A stretch of DNA of 64,000 nucleotides from Hyphomicrobiales bacterium (GTDB lineage: Bacteria > Pseudomonadota > Alphaproteobacteria > Rhizobiales > Rhizobiaceae), in assembly GCA_900468625.1 (NCBI GenBank), contig UBUL01000001.1:292440-356439 (forward strand), given 5' to 3'. Of the stretch, positions 39,394 through 46,525 are shown one piece after another. The notes below the pieces were generated by a model. That model searched no databases, was not told the origin of the DNA, and saw only the letters and a program-made list of their open reading frames with translations. Positions within the stretch are counted from its first letter, which is position 1; the number at the start of each line of letters is the position of its first letter. Made by a program: the position numbers and the translations under genes.

Positions 39394-39625
39394 GTTGGGG
39401 CCATCCCCTCGCCCCGCTTGCAGGTAGACGGTCAAAGCAAGGGGCCGGGCACGATGATGCGGCAGCGACAAACACGCCCGACCATCACTACAGCCAAGCG
39501 ATTCGACGGCTTCTGTTCGCTCTGAAAGTTCCGAGACAGCCCCTCATCCGAGGTGTCGACATTTCGCCCTGCTCAATGTCTCGCCCAGCCTTCTCCCCGC
39601 CTCTGCGGGGCGAAGAGGCTTTGCC
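39394..39625. other. Intergenic region downstream of the sRNA
   Basis: No gene is visible. It contains a hairpin at 39590-39615 (CTTC-CCCCGC...GCGGGG-GAAG) just beyond the amidohydrolase stop; it may terminate that minus-strand gene and resembles fragments of the CTCCCC-type rhizobial intergenic repeats. Confidence 0.5.
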
Positions 39626-40510
39626 CTACTCCGCAGCCAGTGCCGGATCGCCCGTATAGGACTCCACATGCTCGGCCATGCGCTTCATGAAGAGCGTGAT
39701 GCCGGCAGCGACCTTGTCGAAATCCGGACGTTTCTCGAGCGTCGTCTCGTCGACATAGAGAGAGCGGTTGACCTCGATCTGCAGGGCATGCAGCCCGCGG
39801 GAGGGGCGGCCGTAGTGTTCGGTAATGAAGCCTCCGGCGTAAGGCTTGTTACGCACCGCATTGAAGCCGAGCTCCTCGAGGATCTGCATGGCGGCGCGCG
39901 ACAGCTCGGCCGAGGCGCTCGTGCCATAGCGATCGCCGAGGATGAAATCGGGTCGCATATTGCTGCCGGCTATGCGGATATTGCCTGGCATGGAATGGCA
40001 ATCGACCAGCACGCCGAAACCGAATTTGACATGAGTGCGCGCGATCAGCCGCCGAAGCGTGGCATGATAGGGCTTGTAGATGGTGTCGATGCGCCGCAAT
40101 GCATCCTCCACCGGCACACGGCGCGCATAGATCTCCATATTCTCGGCGACGATTCGCGGAATCGTGCCAAGCCCGCCGGCGACCCGCAGCGAATTGATAT
40201 TGGCGTAGGATGGCAAAGCGCCGTCGAACATGCGCGGATCGAGCTCATAGGGCTCGCGATTCACATCGATGTACGCACGCGGAAAATTGGCAAAGAGCAA
40301 CGGCGCGCCAAGAGAACTCGCCGCCGAAAAGAGCTCATCGACGTAGTGATCCTCTGAGCGGCGGATAGCGATGCCCTGCAGGCGGGATTGAGCGATGAAA
40401 TCGGGGGGGTAGATGCGACCGCTATGAGGCGAGCTGTAGACAAACGGGATGGTCTGGGAAGCAGGCTCCAACACCTCGAAAATCTCAAAACTGCGCATTT
40501 CCGCGGACAT
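39626..40510 (-). CDS. N-formylglutamate amidohydrolase family protein
   Basis: 294 residues from ATG 40510; ATG 40525 is also possible, neither has a strong ribosome-binding site. Family landmarks are PFVYSSPHSGRIYPPDF near the N-terminus, RAYIDVNREPYELDP, and FGVLVDCHSMPG, which carry the metal-binding His, Glu and His. HutG-type enzymes release formate from N-formylglutamate in histidine catabolism, but no hut genes are adjacent. In alphaproteobacteria several paralogues of unknown substrate exist, so only the family is claimed. It is divergent from cpdR. Confidence 0.85.
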   Translation of the reverse strand: MSAEMRSFEIFEVLEPASQTIPFVYSSPHSGRIYPPDFIAQSRLQGIAIRRSEDHYVDELFSAASSLGAPLLFANFPRAYIDVNREPYELDPRMFDGALPSYANINSLRVAGGLGTIPRIVAENMEIYARRVPVEDALRRIDTIYKPYHATLRRLIARTHVKFGFGVLVDCHSMPGNIRIAGSNMRPDFILGDRYGTSASAELSRAAMQILEELGFNAVRNKPYAGGFITEHYGRPSRGLHALQIEVNRSLYVDETTLEKRPDFDKVAAGITLFMKRMAEHVESYTGDPALAAE

Positions 40511-40648
40511 CAACGTCTTTACCATATCAACAACTTGTCGCAGCAATCATGTTGCCAGTTGCATGACCGCAAGTCCATAGTAACTTGACCGAAATGGCCT
40601 TAATCCAAAGCGCCGTATTCGAAATCTCCGGATACCTCGTCAGCGGAA

Positions 40649-40680
40649 ACGCAAGGCGTTTTCGGGGAACGCACTTGCGT
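40649..40680. repeat. Long hairpin upstream of cpdR
   Basis: ACGCAAG-GCGTT (40649-40660) pairs with AACGC-A-CTTGCGT (40668-40680), 12 bp with one bulge and loop TTCGGGG. No T-tract follows on the plus strand. Confidence 0.7.
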
Positions 40681-40754
40681 TTCGAACAAATGTCGGAATG
40701 ACGCGTTTTGGCTGACCATTCACGGCTTGTTTACGGCGCGGCGCTACCCTAAAC

Positions 40755-40770
40755 GTTGGACGAGTCCAAC
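40755..40770. promoter_or_regulatory. Palindrome GTTGGAC-GA-GTCCAAC before cpdR
   Basis: Perfect 7-bp arms, 26 bp upstream of the cpdR start. Its position near the expected promoter or 5' UTR makes it a candidate operator. Confidence 0.5.
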
Positions 40771-40795
40771 AAGACAAGATTGATTAGCGATAGAG

Positions 40796-41161
40796 ATGAT
40801 GACCCAGAAGATACTTCTTGCCGAAGACGACAACGACATGCGTCGCTTTCTCGTGAAGGCACTCGAAAAAGCCGGCTACAAGGTCTTGTCCTTCGACAAT
40901 GGAGCAAGCGCTTACGACAGGCTGCGCGAAGAGCCGTTCTCGCTGCTTTTGACCGACATCGTCATGCCCGAGATGGACGGCATCGAGCTGGCGCGGCGCG
41001 CCACCGAGCTCGACCCCGACCTGAAAGTGATGTTCATCACCGGTTTTGCCGCTGTCGCCTTGAACCCCGATTCGAAGGCGCCGAAGGATGCCAAGGTTCT
41101 TTCCAAGCCTTTCCACCTCCGCGAACTCGTTGACGAAGTCAACAAACTCCTTGCCGCATAA
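40796..41161 (+). CDS. cpdR: Single-domain response regulator CpdR
   Basis: 121 residues (two consecutive ATG codons, 40796 and 40799). It is only a receiver domain: acidic residues AEDDND, phospho-acceptor Asp in LLLTDIVMPEMDG (about residue 53), a Thr/Lys pair in FITGFAAVAL and VLSKPFHLREL. It matches the CpdR adaptor that, when unphosphorylated, primes ClpXP for degradation of cell-cycle proteins in Caulobacter and Sinorhizobium. CckA-ChpT would phosphorylate it. It is monocistronic, followed by tRNA-Val. Confidence 0.93.
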   Translation: MMTQKILLAEDDNDMRRFLVKALEKAGYKVLSFDNGASAYDRLREEPFSLLLTDIVMPEMDGIELARRATELDPDLKVMFITGFAAVALNPDSKAPKDAKVLSKPFHLRELVDEVNKLLAA

Positions 41162-41201
41162 GGCTTTCGGCGGCCGCGTCACAAAACCGAAAAAAAGCCT
41201 A

Positions 41202-41230
41202 TTGACGGCGACCAAGGTTTTGTGATCTAT
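41202..41230 (+). promoter_or_regulatory. Promoter of tRNA-Val
   Basis: TTGACG (41202-41207), 17-bp spacer, ATCTAT (41225-41230), 15 bp before the tRNA 5' end. Confidence 0.7.
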
Positions 41231-41245
41231 GCGCCGCCATCGGAT

Positions 41246-41320
<75 letters not shown>

Positions 41321-41339
41321 TCCTAATTCGCTGAAAAGC

Positions 41340-41371
41340 AAGGCCTTTCGAGAAATCGAAAGGCCTTTTTC
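41340..41371 (+). terminator. Intrinsic terminator after tRNA-Val
   Basis: AAGGCCTTTCGA (41340-41351) pairs perfectly with TCGAAAGGCCTT (41356-41367) around GAAA, followed by TTT. Confidence 0.92.
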
Positions 41372-41459
41372 ATTTCCTCCCGCCCGACTAGGCCTGCGTA
41401 TATCGCGAAGGTTTTTGCATCGGCAAATGTTCCGCAAGACCGCAACCGTTCGTCGGCCG

Positions 41460-41768
41460 TCATTGCTCCAGAATATGTCGGAATACCGCCGTCGTGGGGT
41501 AGGCATAGGCGCCACGATCCACGAAGCCGTGGCGGTAGAGACAATTTCTCAAGGCGAGCCAGTAGAACGTACTGTCTGGATCCGGCGATCCGCGCCGCCA
41601 GGAATAGGCTTCGGGCTCGCAACGATCGAGAACCCTCTCGTATGTTGCCAGCACCACCGGGTCGGCGTCGGCGCGAATGCCGTGATAGGTCTGATAGTTT
41701 GAAGGCGCCTCGCCGGCGGAGACGCATGCCAGGCTCAAAATCGCACCCAGCGCTAACATCATTCTCAT
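41460..41768 (-). CDS. Small secreted protein of unknown function
   Basis: 102 residues from ATG 41768; the frame is open further upstream to 41912 but the earlier part is Arg/Trp-rich shadow and the signal peptide starts here (MRMMLALGAILSLACVSAGEA). The mature part has two Cys (DRCEPEAYSW, LRNCLYRHGF) that could form a disulfide. No family is recognised. It converges on the tRNA-Val terminator and is divergent from the next small gene. Confidence 0.7.
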   Translation of the reverse strand: MRMMLALGAILSLACVSAGEAPSNYQTYHGIRADADPVVLATYERVLDRCEPEAYSWRRGSPDPDSTFYWLALRNCLYRHGFVDRGAYAYPTTAVFRHILEQ

Positions 41769-41981
41769 GTGCTTCGATCTCCAACTTGCCGCGTCTCGAA
41801 AAATTCGAGCGCAGGTCGAGAATAGTAGCCTTTTGAAAGATATCCAATCACATGCTGATGTTCGCGGCCATCGCAGCCGGTGCGAACCCTGCGACACAAC
41901 TTCCCGCCACAAGCCGCTTGACTTCCGGCCTCGCCGTCATCCTACTGTCATATCAGCGCATCGATCATACGGGAGGACGAG

Positions 41982-42227
41982 ATGACGGTGGTGAAGCGGC
42001 AGTTCTACAAAAACCATAAGTCCAACGGCGACGAATATATGTTCCATCTCGCCCGCGATACCGAAAGCGGTGAGGTCTACGTCATCCGCCAGGCGGATTA
42101 TGTCGTCGACGGCGGCAGCGAGAAGAGCATGACCCTTTATGAATTCCTGGCCGGCGGCGGCAATCGCCAGAATGCTCTGCTGCAGTTGATCGGCTCGCTT
42201 GTTCCGGAACCGGCGCAACAACATTGA
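41982..42227 (+). CDS. Small protein of unknown function
   Basis: 81 residues starting ATG 41982 behind a strong GGGAGGACGAG. The sequence (MTVVKRQFYKNHKSNGDEYM, VYVIRQADYVVDGGSEKSM) is mixed alpha/beta, without signal peptide or membrane helix. A TTGACT-type -35 lies about 60 bp upstream. I do not recognise a domain. Codon use is like the neighbours, so it is a real gene. Confidence 0.75.
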   Translation: MTVVKRQFYKNHKSNGDEYMFHLARDTESGEVYVIRQADYVVDGGSEKSMTLYEFLAGGGNRQNALLQLIGSLVPEPAQQH

Positions 42228-42396
42228 GGCGCACAACGGCTGCGGCGACCTTACGACAGCGGCATTCTCACATCAGGCTCTGACGTGCCCGGCCTAAGTC
42301 CGGGCGCCGTCTGTGGTTTCGGACTTGTGCACCGCTTCGGGTTGACTGCCACATTTTGATCGGCGAATCTGCAGGGGCTTGAAAGGAGCCCCTCTT

Positions 42397-42873
42397 ATGC
42401 GATTCGCAGGCATTGCTTTTGGATTCACGGCGCTGGTCGCTACACAGGCCGCAGCTGCTACCGTCGAGAATTTTCCGGCACAGGGTGCTACCGTCGTCAG
42501 CGGAAAATGCTCCAAGCTCGTGGTCGGCAAATTCGATGCCTCAAAGGGATGTAAGGCAGAACTCGCCAGCGTCACTGCACCCGACGGCTCCGTGACTTTC
42601 ATTTTCACATCCGGCGGCAAAATGCTCGCCTTCCGCGGCAATGGGAAAGGCATCAAGCCCGGCAGCCAGAAAGGCACCGCGCAATTGCCGATTGAGGTTA
42701 TCGCGACGGGAGCCGGCAACAATATATCGAATCAAGTCCCGGCAAAGGGCGCCTGCACCTTTGCCAACCCCTATGCCGGCAAGCCGGTTGCCATCGAATG
42801 CTCCGCGAAATCGACCGAAATGAGCTTCAACGGCAGCTTCACCTCTGACGGCAAGACACCCCGCCACAAATGA
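42397..42873 (+). CDS. Secreted protein of unknown function
   Basis: 158 residues from ATG 42397 with AAGGAG nine bases upstream. A signal peptide ends QAAAA. The mature chain is Gly/Ser/Lys-rich beta-like sequence with three Cys (SGKCSKLVVGKF, SKGCKAEL, KGACTFANPY plus IECSAKS). It could be a small periplasmic domain stabilised by disulfides. No family is recognised. A CCCGG/CCGGG hairpin lies about 95 bp upstream. Confidence 0.8.
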   Translation: MRFAGIAFGFTALVATQAAAATVENFPAQGATVVSGKCSKLVVGKFDASKGCKAELASVTAPDGSVTFIFTSGGKMLAFRGNGKGIKPGSQKGTAQLPIEVIATGAGNNISNQVPAKGACTFANPYAGKPVAIECSAKSTEMSFNGSFTSDGKTPRHK

Positions 42874-42904
42874 TCATGGTTTTGGCATACGGCGCAGGCC
42901 CGCG

Positions 42905-43162
42905 TTAATGCCGCTGGCCGCTCTTCGGCTTATGCCCGTGACTGGTACCAGCCGGTGCTTCGCGTGACAGATCTGCACCGTTGACATGGGCCGGGACATG
43001 CACCTCCTCGTGCGTCACCGGCTGCAGCGTCAGATCTACATGATGCGGCGGCAAGACCTGTGCTTGACGCAGCGTATTCGGGCGAGCCTTCTTCTGCCGA
43101 TCGGTCAATTCCGGCTTTTTCGCTTGCCCTTTGCTATAATTGGAAGTGGGGGTCGGGCTCAT
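42905..43162 (-). CDS. Small His/Pro/Lys-rich protein under an EcfG-type promoter
   Basis: 85 residues starting ATG 43162 behind AGGAGAAG. It is hydrophilic and low-complexity: KGQAKKPELTDRQKKARPNT at the N-terminus and several His (LPPHHVDL, THEEVHVPAHV, SHGHKPKSGQRH). It is probably intrinsically disordered and could bind metal or nucleic acid, but this is inference from composition. A general-stress (RpoE2/EcfG) promoter sits 75-100 bp upstream, so it should be induced in stationary phase or osmotic stress. No family is recognised. Confidence 0.7.
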   Translation of the reverse strand: MSPTPTSNYSKGQAKKPELTDRQKKARPNTLRQAQVLPPHHVDLTLQPVTHEEVHVPAHVNGADLSREAPAGTSHGHKPKSGQRH

Positions 43163-43236
43163 GAGAGCTTCTCCTGTCTATCGTTGATCGAGACGATAAA
43201 TCCGCCGACGGGCGGCACAAACATGCTTGAAAGGCA

Positions 43237-43262
43237 AACGCAGCCTTTGTCGGTTTGGTTCC
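43237..43262 (-). promoter_or_regulatory. EcfG/RpoE2 general-stress promoter
   Basis: On the minus strand GGAAC (43258-43262), 17-bp spacer, CGTT (43237-43240). This matches the alphaproteobacterial general-stress sigma factor consensus. Predicted start is near 43230, 68 nt before the coding start. Confidence 0.75.
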
Positions 43263-43309
43263 CAAATTTCAATTGGCGGGAGCAATCGTGACGACGGCTG
43301 ATTCAACCC

Positions 43310-43338
43310 TTGACCTGCGTCGCGACTTCATTAACTAT
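43310..43338 (+). promoter_or_regulatory. Candidate promoter of the DUF475 gene
   Basis: TTGACC (43310-43315), 17-bp spacer, AACTAT (43333-43338). It gives a leader of about 220 nt whose folded part starts right at the predicted initiation site. Confidence 0.55.
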
Positions 43339-43341
43339 TGA

Positions 43342-43534
43342 TCATCTCCGCGCCTCTCTGACATCGGCGGCGGATTGAACTTTGGTGCCGGGCCCCTCTG
43401 GCGAGAGTTTTCACGGCGCTCTCGCGATGTCGGTACCGCCTGCAGATGAGCCGGCGGACTTCTTTCCATGATCAGCTTGACCATGCCTCGCCCGCATGCC
43501 GTCTTCGGTATGCGGCTATGCGCGCAATCCGCGC
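43342..43534 (+). promoter_or_regulatory. Structured 5' leader of the DUF475 gene
   Basis: A nested structure: TCATCT (43342-43347) with AGATGA (43444-43449); GACATCG (43360-43366) with CGATGTC (43425-43431); CGAGAG (43402-43407) with CTCTCG (43419-43424). Two simple hairpins follow: CGCATGCCG/CGGTATGCG (43493-43514) and GCGCG/CGCGC (43520-43534). It could be a riboswitch-like or protein-binding leader. It does not match the yybP-ykoY manganese riboswitch as I remember it. Confidence 0.45.
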
Positions 43535-43565
43535 GTACCCATTCATTTTACAGCGAGGTGTCCCC

Positions 43566-44666
43566 ATGACCTCGCCGATCGCCTCAAAATCCGTGCTCGG
43601 CTATTTCGGCTGGGCATTTGCCGCCACCGTCGGCGGTCTTGTCCTCGGTGGCCTGCTCGGCTGGAATACCACCGGCACCTTCGGTGGCCTCGCCACGGCC
43701 TTCTTCATCTGCACGGTCCTTGCCGTGCTGGAGATCTCGCTCTCCTTCGACAATGCCATCGTCAATGCCAACAAGCTCAAGGAAATGACCCCGGTCTGGC
43801 AGCATCGCTTCCTGACCTGGGGCATCATCATCGCCGTCTTCGGCATGCGCATCATCTTTCCGCTGGCAATCGTCGCCATCGCGGCATGGATCAATCCATG
43901 GGAAGCGCTGAAACTTGCGGCCGCAAAGCCCGAGCAATATGCCGAGATCATGCAGGCTGCGCACCTGCCCATCGCCGCCTTCGGCGGCACCTTCCTGATG
44001 ATGGTCGGCCTCACCTACTTTTTCAATTACGAAAAGGACGTGCACTGGATCGGCTTCATCGAAAAGCGGATGGCGCATTTTGCCACCGTCAAGGGCGTCG
44101 AAATCGCCTTCGTGCTGATCCTCATTCTCGTCTTCACCTCCATACTGGACGGTGATGATGCCACGGCTTTCCTGCATGCCGCAATCTACGGCCTTCTGAC
44201 CTTCCTGCTCGTGGAGGTTCTCGCTGGCTTTCTGGATGCCTCGCAGCAAACCATGAGCGCGGCGGCAAGGGGCGGCTTCGGCGCTTTTCTCTATCTCGAA
44301 ATCCTCGATGCCAGCTTCTCCTTCGACGGCGTCATCGGCGCTTTCGCTCTCACCCAGAACCTCTTCATCATCGCCATCGGCCTCGGCATCGGCGCGATGT
44401 ATGTCCGCTCCATGACGATCATGCTGGTGGAGAAAGGTACGCTCGCCCATTACCGCTACCTGGAGCATGGCGCCTTCTACGCCATCCTGATCCTTTCGGT
44501 GATCATGTATATGCAAACACTGATGCATATCCCCGAAGTCCTCACCGGCCTCGGCGGCGCAGCTTTGATCGGCATCTCGCTCTGGTCGTCGATCCGCTAC
44601 AACAGGCGCAACGGCATCAACCATGCGGCGGCGCAAGATAAGCAGCGGGATCGGGCGGAGGCATAG
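43566..44666 (+). CDS. DUF475 / TerC-superfamily integral membrane protein
   Basis: 366 residues from ATG 43566; the longer frame from 43446 lies in the leader. About nine membrane helices. Two inverted-topology acidic motifs typical of the TerC superfamily are present: LEISLSFDNAIVNANKLKEM (about 57-76) and LEILDASFSFDGVIGAFALT (about 245-264), each with an Asp in a membrane helix that could bind a metal ion. TerC relatives export Mn2+ or affect tellurite resistance; DUF475 itself is uncharacterised. The long structured leader suggests regulation at the RNA level. Confidence 0.9.
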   Translation: MTSPIASKSVLGYFGWAFAATVGGLVLGGLLGWNTTGTFGGLATAFFICTVLAVLEISLSFDNAIVNANKLKEMTPVWQHRFLTWGIIIAVFGMRIIFPLAIVAIAAWINPWEALKLAAAKPEQYAEIMQAAHLPIAAFGGTFLMMVGLTYFFNYEKDVHWIGFIEKRMAHFATVKGVEIAFVLILILVFTSILDGDDATAFLHAAIYGLLTFLLVEVLAGFLDASQQTMSAAARGGFGAFLYLEILDASFSFDGVIGAFALTQNLFIIAIGLGIGAMYVRSMTIMLVEKGTLAHYRYLEHGAFYAILILSVIMYMQTLMHIPEVLTGLGGAALIGISLWSSIRYNRRNGINHAAAQDKQRDRAEA

Positions 44667-44678
44667 GCCGCGAAGAAA

Positions 44679-44709
44679 CAGCCGCGGCTCGAAGATCCGT
44701 GGCTGCCTT
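44679..44709 (+). terminator. Probable terminator of the DUF475 gene
   Basis: CAGCCGCGG (44679-44687) pairs with CCGTGGCTG (44697-44705) with one G-T pair, followed by CCTTTTG. Confidence 0.65.
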
Positions 44710-44915
44710 TTGCGAGAAAGGTGCCAGCGACAGACTTTCCTTGGAATTTCCGCGCCAAGATCGCCGAATGTTTACGCTCACGACACATTAGCGCTAGCGT
44801 TTTGTGCAAAAATATCGCAATGGCGATTGAAGTTGTCCAAGGAGCATAAGCAGGAAACGCAGTGGTTGCGTATCTTTGCGGGCGGCTCTCGAATGTAGTA
44901 TCCAGGAGAGGCAAT

Positions 44916-46343
44916 ATGGCAGCCAAAATCGTTCCAGTGATCATGGCAGGGGGCAAGGGCACGCGGCTTTGGCCGCTATCGCGCGCATCTGCCCCGAAGC
45001 AATTCATCCAGTTCATCGGCGACAGGACGCTGTTTCAGAACACTTTGGAGCGGGTGGCCGATCCCGAGCTCTACGAAGCGCCGATCGTTCTCACCAATGA
45101 GGAGTTTCGTTTCCTCGTCGCAGAGCAGGCGCGCGAGCTCGACTTGAAACTGGCGGCGGTGCTGCTGGAGCCGGTCGCCCGCAATACGGCTGCCGCCGTT
45201 GCCGCCGCCGCCGCGCTCGTCACCGAGCTTTTCGGCAAGGACGCGATCATGCACGTCCTCGGCTCCGACTATGAGATCGATGCCAATACGACCTATTACG
45301 ATTGCGTCCGTCTGGCGCGCGACACGGCACTGCAGGGCAAACTCGTCACCTTCGGCATCAAGCCGACGGAGCCTGCAACCGGCTACGGCTACATCGAAAG
45401 CGGCAAGGCACTCCCGACCGGCGCCCATGCCGTCAAGTGTTTCGTCGAAAAACCGGCACTGGACAAAGCCCAGGAGATGGTTGCCAGCGGCAGCTTCTAC
45501 TGGAACTCGGGCATGTTCATGTTCTCGGCTTCCCAGCTTCTGGCCGAAATGAAGGAGTTTGCGCCCGACGTCGAAAAGGCTGCCAGCAAGGCGGTGTCCA
45601 AATCGACGCGCGACCTCGATTTCACCCGCCTGGACGCCGATCATTTCGCAAAGAGCCCCAACATCTCCATCGACTACGCGCTCATGGAAAAGACGGCCAA
45701 TGCCGCCGTCGTTCCCTCGCCTTTCACCTGGTCCGATCTCGGCAGCTGGGATGCGGTGTGGAAAGTCGGCAGCCGTGACGAAAGCGGCAACGTGTCGGCG
45801 GGCGCCACAACGCTGGTCAACACGAAGAATTCGCTCGTCATGTCGCACAGCCTGCATGTCGCCGTACAGGGGCTTGAGGACGTCGCCGTCATTGCCAGCG
45901 AAGACGCCGTCTATGTCGGCCATCTCAAGGATAGCCAGGAAGTCGGCAAGCTCGTCAAGCTGCTGGCAAGCGAGAAGAAGACTGCCAAGCTCACCGAGAC
46001 GCATCCGACCTCCTATCGCCCCTGGGGCGGCTATACATCGGTGCTGAACGGCGAACGCTTCCAGGTGAAGCGTATCTTCGTGCTACCGGGCAAGAAGCTG
46101 TCGCTGCAGAAGCATCATCATCGCTCCGAGCACTGGATCGTCGTCAAGGGCACGGCCGAAGTGACGGTCGGCGAGAATGTGCAGATGCTGCGCGAAAACG
46201 AATCGATCTATATCCCGCTCGGCGAAGTGCATCGCCTGGCCAATCCAGGCAAGATCCTGCTGGAGCTCATCGAAGTACAGACCGGCTCCTATCTCGGCGA
46301 AGACGATATCATCCGTCTCGTCGACGAGTTCGGCAGAAGCTGA
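44916..46343 (+). CDS. manC: Mannose-1-phosphate guanylyltransferase / mannose-6-phosphate isomerase
   Basis: 475 residues from ATG 44916 (AGGAGAGG before it). The GDP-mannose pyrophosphorylase domain (about 1-285) has VIMAGGKGTRLWPLSRASAPKQF and FVEKPALDKA. The C-terminal type II phosphomannose isomerase cupin (about 350-470) has RPWGGY and LQKHHHRSEHWIVVKGTAEV with the metal-binding His and Glu residues. It makes GDP-mannose for exopolysaccharide and lipopolysaccharide. The frame is open to 44862 upstream but lacks a ribosome-binding site there. It ends with its own terminator, so it is not obviously co-transcribed with the transglutaminase cluster. Confidence 0.95.
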   Translation: MAAKIVPVIMAGGKGTRLWPLSRASAPKQFIQFIGDRTLFQNTLERVADPELYEAPIVLTNEEFRFLVAEQARELDLKLAAVLLEPVARNTAAAVAAAAALVTELFGKDAIMHVLGSDYEIDANTTYYDCVRLARDTALQGKLVTFGIKPTEPATGYGYIESGKALPTGAHAVKCFVEKPALDKAQEMVASGSFYWNSGMFMFSASQLLAEMKEFAPDVEKAASKAVSKSTRDLDFTRLDADHFAKSPNISIDYALMEKTANAAVVPSPFTWSDLGSWDAVWKVGSRDESGNVSAGATTLVNTKNSLVMSHSLHVAVQGLEDVAVIASEDAVYVGHLKDSQEVGKLVKLLASEKKTAKLTETHPTSYRPWGGYTSVLNGERFQVKRIFVLPGKKLSLQKHHHRSEHWIVVKGTAEVTVGENVQMLRENESIYIPLGEVHRLANPGKILLELIEVQTGSYLGEDDIIRLVDEFGRS

Positions 46344-46367
46344 TTGCAACAACCGGATCGAGTTTTC

Positions 46368-46401
46368 AAAACGGCGGGCAAAAAGCTCGCCGTTTTTGTT
46401 T
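46368..46401 (+). terminator. Intrinsic terminator of manC
   Basis: AAAACGGCG...GC pairs with GC...CGCCGTTTTT around a small A-rich loop; the T-tract continues as TTTTTGTTTT. Confidence 0.9.
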
Positions 46402-46525
46402 TGGCGGCGCACGGCGGGAGCTCTTGAAGCGCCGAGAGACGCCTTGCTTTCTTTCGCTGCATTGCACACACTGGCCGCGGGAACAGCAATCACCGCACAA
46501 CGATGCGGGCTAGGCGAAGAGACAT

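Noticed and set aside
46480-46504. GGAAC-N16-CGAT before the transglutaminase gene as an EcfG promoter
   Set aside because: The -10 element lacks the required TT; kept only as a weak possibility.
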